From Candidatus Epulonipiscium viviparus (GTDB lineage: Bacteria > Bacillota > Clostridia > Lachnospirales > Cellulosilyticaceae): a stretch of DNA of 64,000 nt. The notes beneath the pieces were generated by a model. The model had not been told where the DNA came from, searched no databases, and saw nothing but the letters and a program-made list of their open reading frames with translations. This document shows positions 52,972 to 60,786 of this stretch, in pieces. A program made the translations under genes and the position numbers. The stretch covers positions 2,261,513-2,325,512 of the forward strand of contig NZ_CP117982.1 of NCBI RefSeq assembly GCF_030708075.1, written 5' to 3'. Numbering within the stretch: position 1 is the stretch's first letter; every line of letters starts with the position of its first letter.

Positions 52972-54261
52972 ATGGATGAATTATTATCTCCAGCTATGGT
53001 GGATTTGATAAATGAAATAGAAGTAACTTTTGCTAATGCGCCAAAGTTGGTTAAGATGTTTAAACAATGCTATACCAATACGCTAAGTACCACTGTGACG
53101 TTATTGCCTGATAGAACAACCTATGTGATTACGGGCGATATTCCTGCTATGTGGCTGCGCGACTCTGCTTGTCAGTTGCGACCATACTATATTTTGGCGG
53201 CAAAAGATCTGAGCATCGCAGATACTATAGAGGGTTTAATTAGACGTCAGATGAAATGTATTTTGCTAGATCCATATGCCAATGCTTTTAATAAGTGTGA
53301 CAACGGAAATTGCTATGCACAAGATGAGACTGAAATGAGTGGTTGGGTTTGGGAGCGCAAGTATGAGATCGATTCTTTGTGCTTTCCTATTCAGATGGCA
53401 TATCTACTTTGGAAAAACACCGGGCGAACTTCGCATTTTGATAATATGTTTGTAGATACTGTAAATGTTATTATGGACACTTGGGTTGTAGAACAAAATC
53501 ATGAAGAAAATTCACCTTATTCATTTATTCGTAGAAACAGTTATTTTACCGAAACCCTCTCGCGAGATGGCAAAGGAGCTCTTGTGAAACCAAATATAGG
53601 GCTCACCTGGTCGGGATTTAGACCTAGCGATGACGCGTGTCAGTATGGCTATCTCATTCCGTCGAACATGTTCGCTGCTGTGGTCCTTGGTTACGTCGCG
53701 GAGATAGCAGAAGTAATTTCAAACGATGCCCTGGGCGCGCGTGCCCTTTCATTGGCAGAGCAGATCAAAAACGGCATAGAAACATATGGAATAATTAACC
53801 ATCACACCTTTGGCAAAGTTTATGCATATGAAGTGGATGGCTATGGTCAGTACAATCTAATGGATGATGCAAATGTGCCGAGCTTGCTATCGATTCCTTA
53901 TTTAGGATATAGATCGTATGAAGATGAAGTCTATCAAAATACGAGAAAGATGATTCTTAGTGATGCGAATCCATATTTTTATAAGGGCTCTGCTGCCAAA
54001 GGCATTGGTAGTCCGCATACTCCGATAAATTATATTTGGCATATATCCTTGGCAATTCAGGGGTTGACAAATCCCTCTCGAGAGTATAAGAAAAAGATTC
54101 TCAGCATTCTTGCCACGACAGATGGAGAAACTAATATGATGCATGAAGGTTTCGATGTAAACAATCCTAAAAAATTTACCAGAGAGTGGTTTTCCTGGGC
54201 CAATGCTATGTTTTGCGAATTATTGCTAAGCTATGGCGGGTACAATATAATTACATCTTAG
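52972..54261 (+). CDS. Exo-alpha-1,6-mannosidase-like, glycoside hydrolase family 125
   Basis: A 429-residue GH125 protein with typical length. The ATG at 52972 follows AAAGGTGG; upstream in-frame ATGs lie in the leader. Family motifs are TGDIPAMWLRDSACQLRPY near residue 60, GWVWERKYEIDSLCFPIQMA, GLTWSGFRPSDDACQYGYLI, DDANVPSLLSIPYLGY and FTREWFSWANAMFCELLLSY. Members of the family studied in Clostridium and Streptococcus cleave alpha-1,6 mannose from N-glycans. There is no signal peptide. It is likely controlled by the divergent LacI regulator. Confidence 0.92.
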   Translation: MDELLSPAMVDLINEIEVTFANAPKLVKMFKQCYTNTLSTTVTLLPDRTTYVITGDIPAMWLRDSACQLRPYYILAAKDLSIADTIEGLIRRQMKCILLDPYANAFNKCDNGNCYAQDETEMSGWVWERKYEIDSLCFPIQMAYLLWKNTGRTSHFDNMFVDTVNVIMDTWVVEQNHEENSPYSFIRRNSYFTETLSRDGKGALVKPNIGLTWSGFRPSDDACQYGYLIPSNMFAAVVLGYVAEIAEVISNDALGARALSLAEQIKNGIETYGIINHHTFGKVYAYEVDGYGQYNLMDDANVPSLLSIPYLGYRSYEDEVYQNTRKMILSDANPYFYKGSAAKGIGSPHTPINYIWHISLAIQGLTNPSREYKKKILSILATTDGETNMMHEGFDVNNPKKFTREWFSWANAMFCELLLSYGGYNIITS

Positions 54262-54268
54262 ATAGCAG

Positions 54269-54306
54269 CAAAAAAGCCTCTTGAGATATAAAATATCAAT
54301 GAGGCC
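54269..54306 (-). terminator. Rho-independent terminator of the glp operon
   Basis: On the reverse strand GCCTCATTGATAT and ATATCTCAAGAGGC form a stem around TTT, followed by TTTTTTGCTG. It ends the reverse-strand operon finishing with the DeoR gene and lies just after the GH125 stop. Confidence 0.8.
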
Positions 54307-54312
54307 TAATTG

Positions 54313-55080
54313 CTACGGTATAAAAATTTGTACGTCATGAGTTTTGCAGTAGGCTTGATATTCTTCGGGCAGAGGTTTGTCTGTGACGATCGCGGTCATT
54401 TCTTTAATATCAGCCAACTTATACAACGATTTTTTGTCAAACTTGCTATGGTCGGCAACCATAAAAACTTGTTCGGCAATGGAGAGCAAGATGCGATTAT
54501 TCTCAACCTCCTCTATGGATGGGTGAGTTATTTGGTGATCTAAGTTGATTGCACTAACACCAAAAAAGCATTTATCAACACTAAAATTTTTGAGGTAGTC
54601 GTGAGAAATAGGAGTAAGAACCATTCCGGATTTGCCTCTAACTTTGCCGGCGGGAATATACACTTCCATTCCTGCTATCACAGAGGCTCGTGCAGCGATA
54701 TTTATATTTGCTGTCACAATAGAAAGTGGAGCCTTTTCTTCCAAATAATGTAATATGCACTCCATAGTGGAGCCAGAATTCAATGCTATAACGTCGCCAG
54801 GTTGTATAAGGTCTGCGGCCACTCTTGCAATAGCGAGTTTCGCCTCGATATTAGCTTCTCGTTTTTTTAGAATAGTTTCCTCAACAATAGGTGATGAATG
54901 CGACTTTAAATAGGCTCCACCATATACAATTGAAATGTTAAAATCCAGTGCCAAAGCTTTGAGATCACGTCGAATAGTTTCTTTGCCCACTCCATAGTGT
55001 AATGCCAACTCTAATATATTTACCGAACCTTTTGTTTTTAGTGCGTCTAATATTTCTTGTCTGCGTGCAATAGAAAACAT
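54313..55080 (-). CDS. DeoR-family transcriptional regulator
   Basis: A 255-residue GlpR-like regulator. The ATG at 55080 follows AAAGGAGTG; a GTG three codons earlier overlaps that site. The N-terminal HTH is ARRQEILDALKTKG...LHYGVGKETIRRDLKAL. The DeoRC sensor domain follows, with AVALNSGSTM-type motif DVIALNSGSTMECIL and FGVSAINLDHQITHPSIEE. It is the last gene of the glycerol operon, so probably an autoregulated repressor responding to a phosphorylated triose or glycerol phosphate. Confidence 0.9.
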   Translation of the reverse strand: MFSIARRQEILDALKTKGSVNILELALHYGVGKETIRRDLKALALDFNISIVYGGAYLKSHSSPIVEETILKKREANIEAKLAIARVAADLIQPGDVIALNSGSTMECILHYLEEKAPLSIVTANINIAARASVIAGMEVYIPAGKVRGKSGMVLTPISHDYLKNFSVDKCFFGVSAINLDHQITHPSIEEVENNRILLSIAEQVFMVADHSKFDKKSLYKLADIKEMTAIVTDKPLPEEYQAYCKTHDVQIFIP

Positions 55081-55117
55081 TTCGATCACTCCTTTTGTAA
55101 CGCAATAGCCTATCTAA

Positions 55118-56200
55118 TTATATAGCATCCAAATAGTAGGTTACTTTGCATTCCGCAAAAGCATCTTTGAGAATAGCATAAGCAGTGGGCTCAAATACCA
55201 AAATTTCTGCGGCGTTAGCCTCTTTTATATCGCGAATGGCGTCAGCCTTGATTGCCTCAACGATTGCTGGTGCCGTACCATACAAAGTATACTCTGCTGC
55301 AATTGGCTTTTGCCACATGGTAATTTTATTCGCTCGAGCATTGCCTTCGAGTAGTGGAATAAATTCTTGAGAGGTTCGCACCTGAACGTTTGTTTCGGCA
55401 GGTGTTAAGTTGTTGATTAATTCCGAGTTCATAAGGTAACGCGTATTAAAGCTACCTGCATATACATAGGTTCTGGCTGAAAGATCAATCGCATCTATTA
55501 TCTCTGGCAAATATACTACTTCAAAATTAGGCTCGATGCCAACTTTTTTAACGAATGTTCGTAACATATATGCCGTCTGTGCGGAGAGTACCAAAACCTT
55601 TGCAACATTCAAAGAATTATATTTATCAACAAGCGCCTGAAGATGGATCGTACCGAGATCCACAAGTCCGTATGCGAAATAATCAAATCCAATTGCCTCC
55701 GTCTCTGCTTTGTTGGCAAATGCCAATCCAGTTTTATTACAATAATTGGCAAAAGAGGTTGCTGCACTAGCGACAGAAGCGGTGTTTGCATCTAGCAAGA
55801 TTGCAGTATCAGAAGTTGTATCTACCGGGAGATCCCAAGGTATAAAAGTTGGCAGCGGAGTTGCAGTAAACGCGGCTGTTGCCGGAGATTTATAGCCCTT
55901 TTCGAGTAGCATGGCCCTTGCCAAAATAGTAACGTCGGTACAGTTTTCTGGGCACTCACCAAAATTTTGCCATCGCTCGCCTTGCCTAGATAAAATACTG
56001 GTAAATATGATTTCTCCAGCATAATCAGAAAGCGGCATCTCATCTTTAAAAATAGCTCGTGCAATTTGTAGCATACGAGATGGATACTGATGCATCATGC
56101 GAGTTGCCCTAAACTCAGGAGAGTAACAAACAGCCTGATCCATGTGAATAACCTGCTGATTGAGTTCTTGCGTATAATTTTCTAATTTAAAGTTTCTCAT
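55118..56200 (-). CDS. Protein resembling a degenerate CCG-domain (heterodisulfide-reductase-like) subunit
   Basis: A 360-residue soluble protein that I do not firmly recognise. It starts four bases inside the end of the AGPS-like flavoprotein gene, so the two are coupled. FAD-linked oxidases of this type often pair with an Fe-S protein carrying CCG domains. The segment VLVLSAQTAYMLRTFVKK followed by FEVVYLPEIIDA, and YVYAGSFNTRYLMNSELI, resemble CCG half-domains in which the cysteines are missing. Only GECPENCTD retains a Cys pair. It may be a cofactor-free partner or scaffold of the flavoprotein. Confidence 0.5.
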   Translation of the reverse strand: MRNFKLENYTQELNQQVIHMDQAVCYSPEFRATRMMHQYPSRMLQIARAIFKDEMPLSDYAGEIIFTSILSRQGERWQNFGECPENCTDVTILARAMLLEKGYKSPATAAFTATPLPTFIPWDLPVDTTSDTAILLDANTASVASAATSFANYCNKTGLAFANKAETEAIGFDYFAYGLVDLGTIHLQALVDKYNSLNVAKVLVLSAQTAYMLRTFVKKVGIEPNFEVVYLPEIIDAIDLSARTYVYAGSFNTRYLMNSELINNLTPAETNVQVRTSQEFIPLLEGNARANKITMWQKPIAAEYTLYGTAPAIVEAIKADAIRDIKEANAAEILVFEPTAYAILKDAFAECKVTYYLDAI

Positions 56201-57609
56201 AATCCAAGCACTCCTTTATTAACTAATCCTTTGGGATCAAGGGCATCCTTAATCGCCTGCATAACTTCGATACCAGTTTCGCCGTGTTCACCAACGAGAT
56301 ATTTAGCCTTCGCCTTGCCGCTTCCATGGTGGTGCGAAACATTTCCTCCATATTTGAGACTGGTAGAAATGGCAACTTCCAAGCATTGCTCATATCGCTT
56401 GGCACCCTCAAAGTCGTCGCCACCTGTTTCGGCATGAAAAATAACATAAACACTCGCACCTGCGTGATAAACATGAGAGAAGTGACAGTCGATACCAGTA
56501 CAAAGAGGTTCTAGAGCCTTGCGCATCTCTCGCCATACATTAACGATGCAGTCCCAAGGAGCCGCAACCTCTATGGCATCTGCAGTTCCTCCGCGCATAG
56601 CATCGTGGTCGAGCATCTTCTTGGTGGAAAATCTAGAGTGAAACCAGTGCTCTCCGGCTTCGGTTCCCTTGCTAATTCCTCCATGTGCCAAGCAATATTC
56701 AGCAACCAATTCTCTTTCCAAATCCACTTGTTTTGCAAGCCCCTCATATCCTACAATTAAAATCACATATCCCTTTTCGTAATTAAACTTTTCGATGCGC
56801 GGAATTGCTTCTTCTTCATCATAAAGTCGAATAACAGCCGGGCGGACGTTGTTCTGGATAAAGAGTCTAATCGCTGTTAGCGCAGAAACTGTATCAGCAA
56901 AAGTAAAGGCTTCGAAATATCTTTTTTCTGCAACAGGATATATTTTTAATTCTGCCGCAGTAACGATTCCATAAACGCCTTCAGCTCCCAAAAACAGCTG
57001 ATCGAGTTCGGGGCCTGTAGATGCTTTTGGAGTTGTGTGGCTGGTATATATATGTCCATTAGGGAGAACCACTTCGAGCGCATGGATCATATCATCCATT
57101 TTTCCATATTTGGTAGAAAACGTACCTATTGCTCTAGTAGAAACCATTCCTCCGAGCACCGCACTTTGGAAAGACTGTGGATATTGCCCACAAGTAAAGC
57201 CTCTCTCGTTTAGCAAATTCTCAAAATCGGCACCGGTCAGTCCGGCACCTCCGCGAGCCGTTCCGTTAATCTCGTTAATTTTGAAGTCACGCAACCTTTT
57301 TATATCAATCATAACTTCTTCGTTTTCGGCGATACTTCCGCCAACAATTCCAGAGCCACCTCCAAAAGGAATAATTCCGATTTCAAATTGTTCAGAGAGC
57401 GTCACAATAGCTGCAACCTCGGCAGTATTATTAGGCATTAATATTGCAGACGGAAGATAAGGGTACGGCCCTTGCAGCAACCACTTATATTCTAGTGGAT
57501 AGCATCCATGGGCATATACTAGCCTATCCTCCATTCGTTCTAATATTGTTACATCGGGTAGATCTTTTCGTATTTGGTCCAAAAACGGACGCACATTTTC
57601 TTTTCTCAT
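56197..57609 (-). CDS. FAD-binding oxidase, alkyl-DHAP-synthase-like
   Basis: A 470-residue flavoprotein of the PCMH (FAD_binding_4) type. The start at 57609 follows AAAGGATTG; the longer frame extends into the ribosome binding region of glpK's 3' side. FAD-domain motifs are GIIPFGGGSGIVGGS, YPQSFQSAVLGGMVSTRAIG and FSTKYGKMDDMIHALEVVLP. The C-terminal part has TGIDCHFSHVYHAGASVYV and the HHH motif GGNVSHHHGSGKAK, as in alkyldihydroxyacetonephosphate synthase (AGPS). Because it sits in a glycerol-3-phosphate/DHAP operon, a substrate related to DHAP or glycerol phosphate is likely; D-lactate/glycolate dehydrogenase is the alternative. Confidence 0.82.
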   Translation of the reverse strand: MRKENVRPFLDQIRKDLPDVTILERMEDRLVYAHGCYPLEYKWLLQGPYPYLPSAILMPNNTAEVAAIVTLSEQFEIGIIPFGGGSGIVGGSIAENEEVMIDIKRLRDFKINEINGTARGGAGLTGADFENLLNERGFTCGQYPQSFQSAVLGGMVSTRAIGTFSTKYGKMDDMIHALEVVLPNGHIYTSHTTPKASTGPELDQLFLGAEGVYGIVTAAELKIYPVAEKRYFEAFTFADTVSALTAIRLFIQNNVRPAVIRLYDEEEAIPRIEKFNYEKGYVILIVGYEGLAKQVDLERELVAEYCLAHGGISKGTEAGEHWFHSRFSTKKMLDHDAMRGGTADAIEVAAPWDCIVNVWREMRKALEPLCTGIDCHFSHVYHAGASVYVIFHAETGGDDFEGAKRYEQCLEVAISTSLKYGGNVSHHHGSGKAKAKYLVGEHGETGIEVMQAIKDALDPKGLVNKGVLGL

Positions 57610-57638
57610 TATAACAATCCTTTCTATGGGCTTATCTC

Positions 57639-59138
57639 TCAGCCTTCGTTGCGTTGAATCATATTTAAGCAGCGGCGGACGCGGTCGGTCCAAATTTTAT
57701 ATCTATCTTCTCTATCTGCAGAAGACATGTCGGGTACAAATATTTTGTCCACTGCCATTGCGTTTTGCAAATCCGCTTCGGTCCAAAATCCTGTATATAA
57801 CCCTGCCATTTGTGCAGCACCAAGCGCTGTTGCTTCAACAGAGGCCGGGCGCAATACTTCCACATCTAGCATGTCTGCCATTCTCTGGGCAACGAAGTTA
57901 TTTTTTGAAAGGCCGCCGTCGATGCGAATTTGATTAAGTTTAACTTTGGATTCGAGTTCGATTGCATTCAAAATATCTTTCATACGATAGACGATGCCTT
58001 CTAGGGTAGCGCGAACAATATGCGCTGTTGTAGTACCTCGGGTAATGCCAAACAATGTTCCGCGGGCCGAAGAGTCGTGAAACGGAGCGGATAATCCGGA
58101 TAATGCTGGAACAAAGATTACGCCATTGGAGTTTTCCACACTGTTGGCCATCGTTTCGCTCTGGGCAGCGTCTTCTATAACTTCGATACCGTCTCGTAGC
58201 CATTGTACTGCAGAACCAGTAACTGATTCGTAGCCCTCGAGGGCATAAGTGATTTTATCGCCTATTTTCCATGCAATCAAGGTGTTTAAACCTTCGTTTG
58301 AAAAAATTAATTTGCTGCCAATATTGATATCGAGAAATGACCCCGTGCCATTTGTAATTTTTGCGCTCCCCGCGTTGCGACACCCTTGTGCAAACAGAGC
58401 AGCGTGCTGGTCGGCAATGGCGCCGTTTATAGGAATCGGTATGCCAAACAAATTTGGGTATGTGCAACCATAATCTCCAGAATCGTTTACGACTGTTGGA
58501 TATATAGAAACGGGAACGCCCAGATAATCTAAAAATTCGGTATACCATTCATCGTTTATGAGGTCGTAGCTGCCGGTTACAGAAGCATTGGAGTAGCTGA
58601 TAGCATGTGTTTGGCGACCGGTTAAATTCCAAATCAGCCAAGTGTCGATCGTACCCATTAACGCATCGCCCCGAGCTATTGCTTCGCTAATTGCAGGAAC
58701 ATTTTCGATATACCATTTCATCATCATCGATGTATACACAGGTGCAAGTGTCCATCCGGTGTGAGTTCTGGCTTTTTCACCCCATTCCGTTTCGTTAATT
58801 TTTTGACATTCTTCGGTGGTTCTAACATCTTGCCAAACTATAGCATTATAAAACGGTTGCCCGGTAATCTTGTTCCAAACAACGCATGTTGCACGCTGAG
58901 TGGTGATGCCAATAGACTCGATTTCCTCTGCAGGAATGCTGGCACTTTCCATTGCCTGTCTACACACCTGTATTGTCTTTTCGTAGATTTCCATCGCGTC
59001 ATGCTCAACTTTGTCTTCTGCAGGAGTATACTGAGTAAATTCCATATAACTTTGAGATACGATTGCAAAACGTTTGTCAAAAATTAAAGCGCGAGTGCCG
59101 GTGGTGCCTTCATCAATCACTAAAATATACTTTTTCAT
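57639..59138 (-). CDS. glpK: Glycerol kinase (FGGY family)
   Basis: A 499-residue kinase; the ATG at 59138 is ten bases after AAGGGG. ATP and substrate motifs are ILVIDEGTTGTRALIFDK at the N-terminus, GITTQRATCVVWN, NAIVWQDVRTTEECQ, INGAIADQHAALFAQGC, ITNGTGSFLDINIG and RIDGGLSKNNFVAQRMADML. Length and context with glpA/glpB-like genes support glycerol phosphorylation, though other FGGY substrates are possible. Confidence 0.88.
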   Translation of the reverse strand: MKKYILVIDEGTTGTRALIFDKRFAIVSQSYMEFTQYTPAEDKVEHDAMEIYEKTIQVCRQAMESASIPAEEIESIGITTQRATCVVWNKITGQPFYNAIVWQDVRTTEECQKINETEWGEKARTHTGWTLAPVYTSMMMKWYIENVPAISEAIARGDALMGTIDTWLIWNLTGRQTHAISYSNASVTGSYDLINDEWYTEFLDYLGVPVSIYPTVVNDSGDYGCTYPNLFGIPIPINGAIADQHAALFAQGCRNAGSAKITNGTGSFLDINIGSKLIFSNEGLNTLIAWKIGDKITYALEGYESVTGSAVQWLRDGIEVIEDAAQSETMANSVENSNGVIFVPALSGLSAPFHDSSARGTLFGITRGTTTAHIVRATLEGIVYRMKDILNAIELESKVKLNQIRIDGGLSKNNFVAQRMADMLDVEVLRPASVEATALGAAQMAGLYTGFWTEADLQNAMAVDKIFVPDMSSADREDRYKIWTDRVRRCLNMIQRNEG

Positions 59139-59153
59139 AGTTTTCAACCCCTT

Positions 59154-59510
59154 CTATAAAACGGATACGGTCTTTGCGGAGATGATATCAACTCCTGTAT
59201 CTGCTATATTTTTGACGATGAGATCGCCCTCCTTAACAGGTGCCGTCAATTTTAGTTTATACAAAATGTCTAGGCATTTTCGAAGCTGATTTTTTGGCAA
59301 CGCAGCACTGCTAATGACAGGCAACAGCGGATGAGTACTGTTTTTTATCGCAACTGTTGTAGTTAGCATTCGCACTGGATTAGTGTATTCGTTTTTAGCA
59401 TAGGTTTCGCCGCGTTTGCATGTGTTTCCTGCAACAGATAGCTCGCCGGCAGTATCGGTTAAGGTTAAGTCGCAACTTAGCGGGCACACTATACAAATGT
59501 ATTCTTTCAT
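59154..59510 (-). CDS. DUF1667 (molybdopterin oxidoreductase-like Cys) protein of the glp operon
   Basis: A 118-residue protein with CIVCPLSCDLTLTD and a later NTCKRGETYA, giving four cysteines that could bind an Fe-S cluster. DUF1667 proteins in Clostridia accompany GlpA and GlpB-like flavoproteins as a probable electron-transfer subunit. It lies 15 bases upstream of glpK and 21 bases after the flavoprotein gene. Confidence 0.9.
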   Translation of the reverse strand: MKEYICIVCPLSCDLTLTDTAGELSVAGNTCKRGETYAKNEYTNPVRMLTTTVAIKNSTHPLLPVISSAALPKNQLRKCLDILYKLKLTAPVKEGDLIVKNIADTGVDIISAKTVSVL

Positions 59511-59531
59511 ATTATGCTCCTTTCGGGGGTT

Positions 59532-60773
59532 TTATATAGATACTACATTTACTTTTAAATCGCCAGATGCTATTGCGTTTGGAGGCAAATCAACTGCTAT
59601 CATTTCGGGCGGTGTCGCAAATCTCTCGCGCTTAGAAACGATAATTTTATCGCCACACACAACTTGAACATCAACTTTCTTCATAGTTTTTCGCACCCGT
59701 AAATACAATTTTGCGTGGTCATCGCTAGCTACCAAGTTTTGCGGAAATACAAATGATACGTTATCTCCTGCAATAATTTTAAAGCTCGGCATTACAGCTC
59801 GCTCTCCACGTAAGTATTTAACAGCTCCCATGGCGGCCACTTCACCGGTCAGCGATACATAATCTACTAAATCGAATACAGCACCGACATTTCCCGCAAC
59901 GAAAATCCCTTCTGCAGAACTCATCATCGTAGTATCTACAATTGGTCCTTTTGTAATAGGATCGAGCGCTATTCCAGCATTGCGACTCAATTCGTTTTCG
60001 GGAATTAGCCCCACAGATAATACTAGCAGATCGCAAGGTATATATCGCTCGGTTGATGTGATTGGAGTACGCGTTTCATCAACAGCTGCAACAGTGACTC
60101 CTTCAACTCGTGATTTTCCATGAACTGCAGTGACCGTTGTCGCAAGATGGAGGGGGATCTCATAATCATCTAAGCACTGGGCTTTGTTGCGTCTAAGTCC
60201 ACCAAGATTTGGCATAACCTCATATACTCCTTCAACTTCTATGCCCTCCAGAGTCATTCGCCTCGCCATAATCAGGCCGATATCTCCAGAACCCAAGATT
60301 ACCGCCTTGCTACCTGGTTTGTAGCCTTCCATATTTATATATCGTTGAACAGCACCAGCGGTCATAACTCCTGCAGGACGCGTACCCAAAATTCGTACTT
60401 GTGGACGAGTTCTCTCGCGGCATCCCATGGCCAGAACGACAGCTTTTGCTTGAATCTGAATCAATCCGTGATTTGAACTTACCGCAACAATTTGTTTATC
60501 TGCTGTAAGTTCGAGTACCATCGTGTTACAATAGACTGGAATATTATATTCATGAACCAAATCAATAAATTTTTGCGCATAGGCACTTCCGCTAAGTTGC
60601 GTCCCAAATCTATGCAACCCAAATCCATCGTGAATACATTGCTGTAAAATTCCGCCAAGCTCAACGTCGCGTTCCAATATTAATATATCACGAAGTCCCA
60701 ATTCATAAGCTTTAATAGCAGCAGCCAATCCAGCTGGCCCGCCTCCTATAATTACTAACTCTACTTCTTTCAT
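59532..60773 (-). CDS. NAD(P)/FAD-dependent oxidoreductase (GlpB-position flavoprotein)
   Basis: A 413-residue flavoprotein. The ATG at 60773 follows GGGAGG. The FAD motif is ELVIIGGGPAGLAAAIKAYE, GFGLHRFGTQLSG follows, the NAD motif is AVILGSGDIGLIMARRM and the second FAD motif is AEGIFVAGNVGAVFDLVDYV. It is similar in layout to the middle flavoprotein of clostridial glycerol-3-phosphate dehydrogenase operons. It probably takes electrons from GlpA and passes them to NAD or the DUF1667 subunit. The start overlaps the end of the glpA-like gene region by none (13 bases apart). Confidence 0.87.
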   Translation of the reverse strand: MKEVELVIIGGGPAGLAAAIKAYELGLRDILILERDVELGGILQQCIHDGFGLHRFGTQLSGSAYAQKFIDLVHEYNIPVYCNTMVLELTADKQIVAVSSNHGLIQIQAKAVVLAMGCRERTRPQVRILGTRPAGVMTAGAVQRYINMEGYKPGSKAVILGSGDIGLIMARRMTLEGIEVEGVYEVMPNLGGLRRNKAQCLDDYEIPLHLATTVTAVHGKSRVEGVTVAAVDETRTPITSTERYIPCDLLVLSVGLIPENELSRNAGIALDPITKGPIVDTTMMSSAEGIFVAGNVGAVFDLVDYVSLTGEVAAMGAVKYLRGERAVMPSFKIIAGDNVSFVFPQNLVASDDHAKLYLRVRKTMKKVDVQVVCGDKIIVSKRERFATPPEMIAVDLPPNAIASGDLKVNVVSI

Positions 60774-60786
60774 AGCAACCTCCCGC

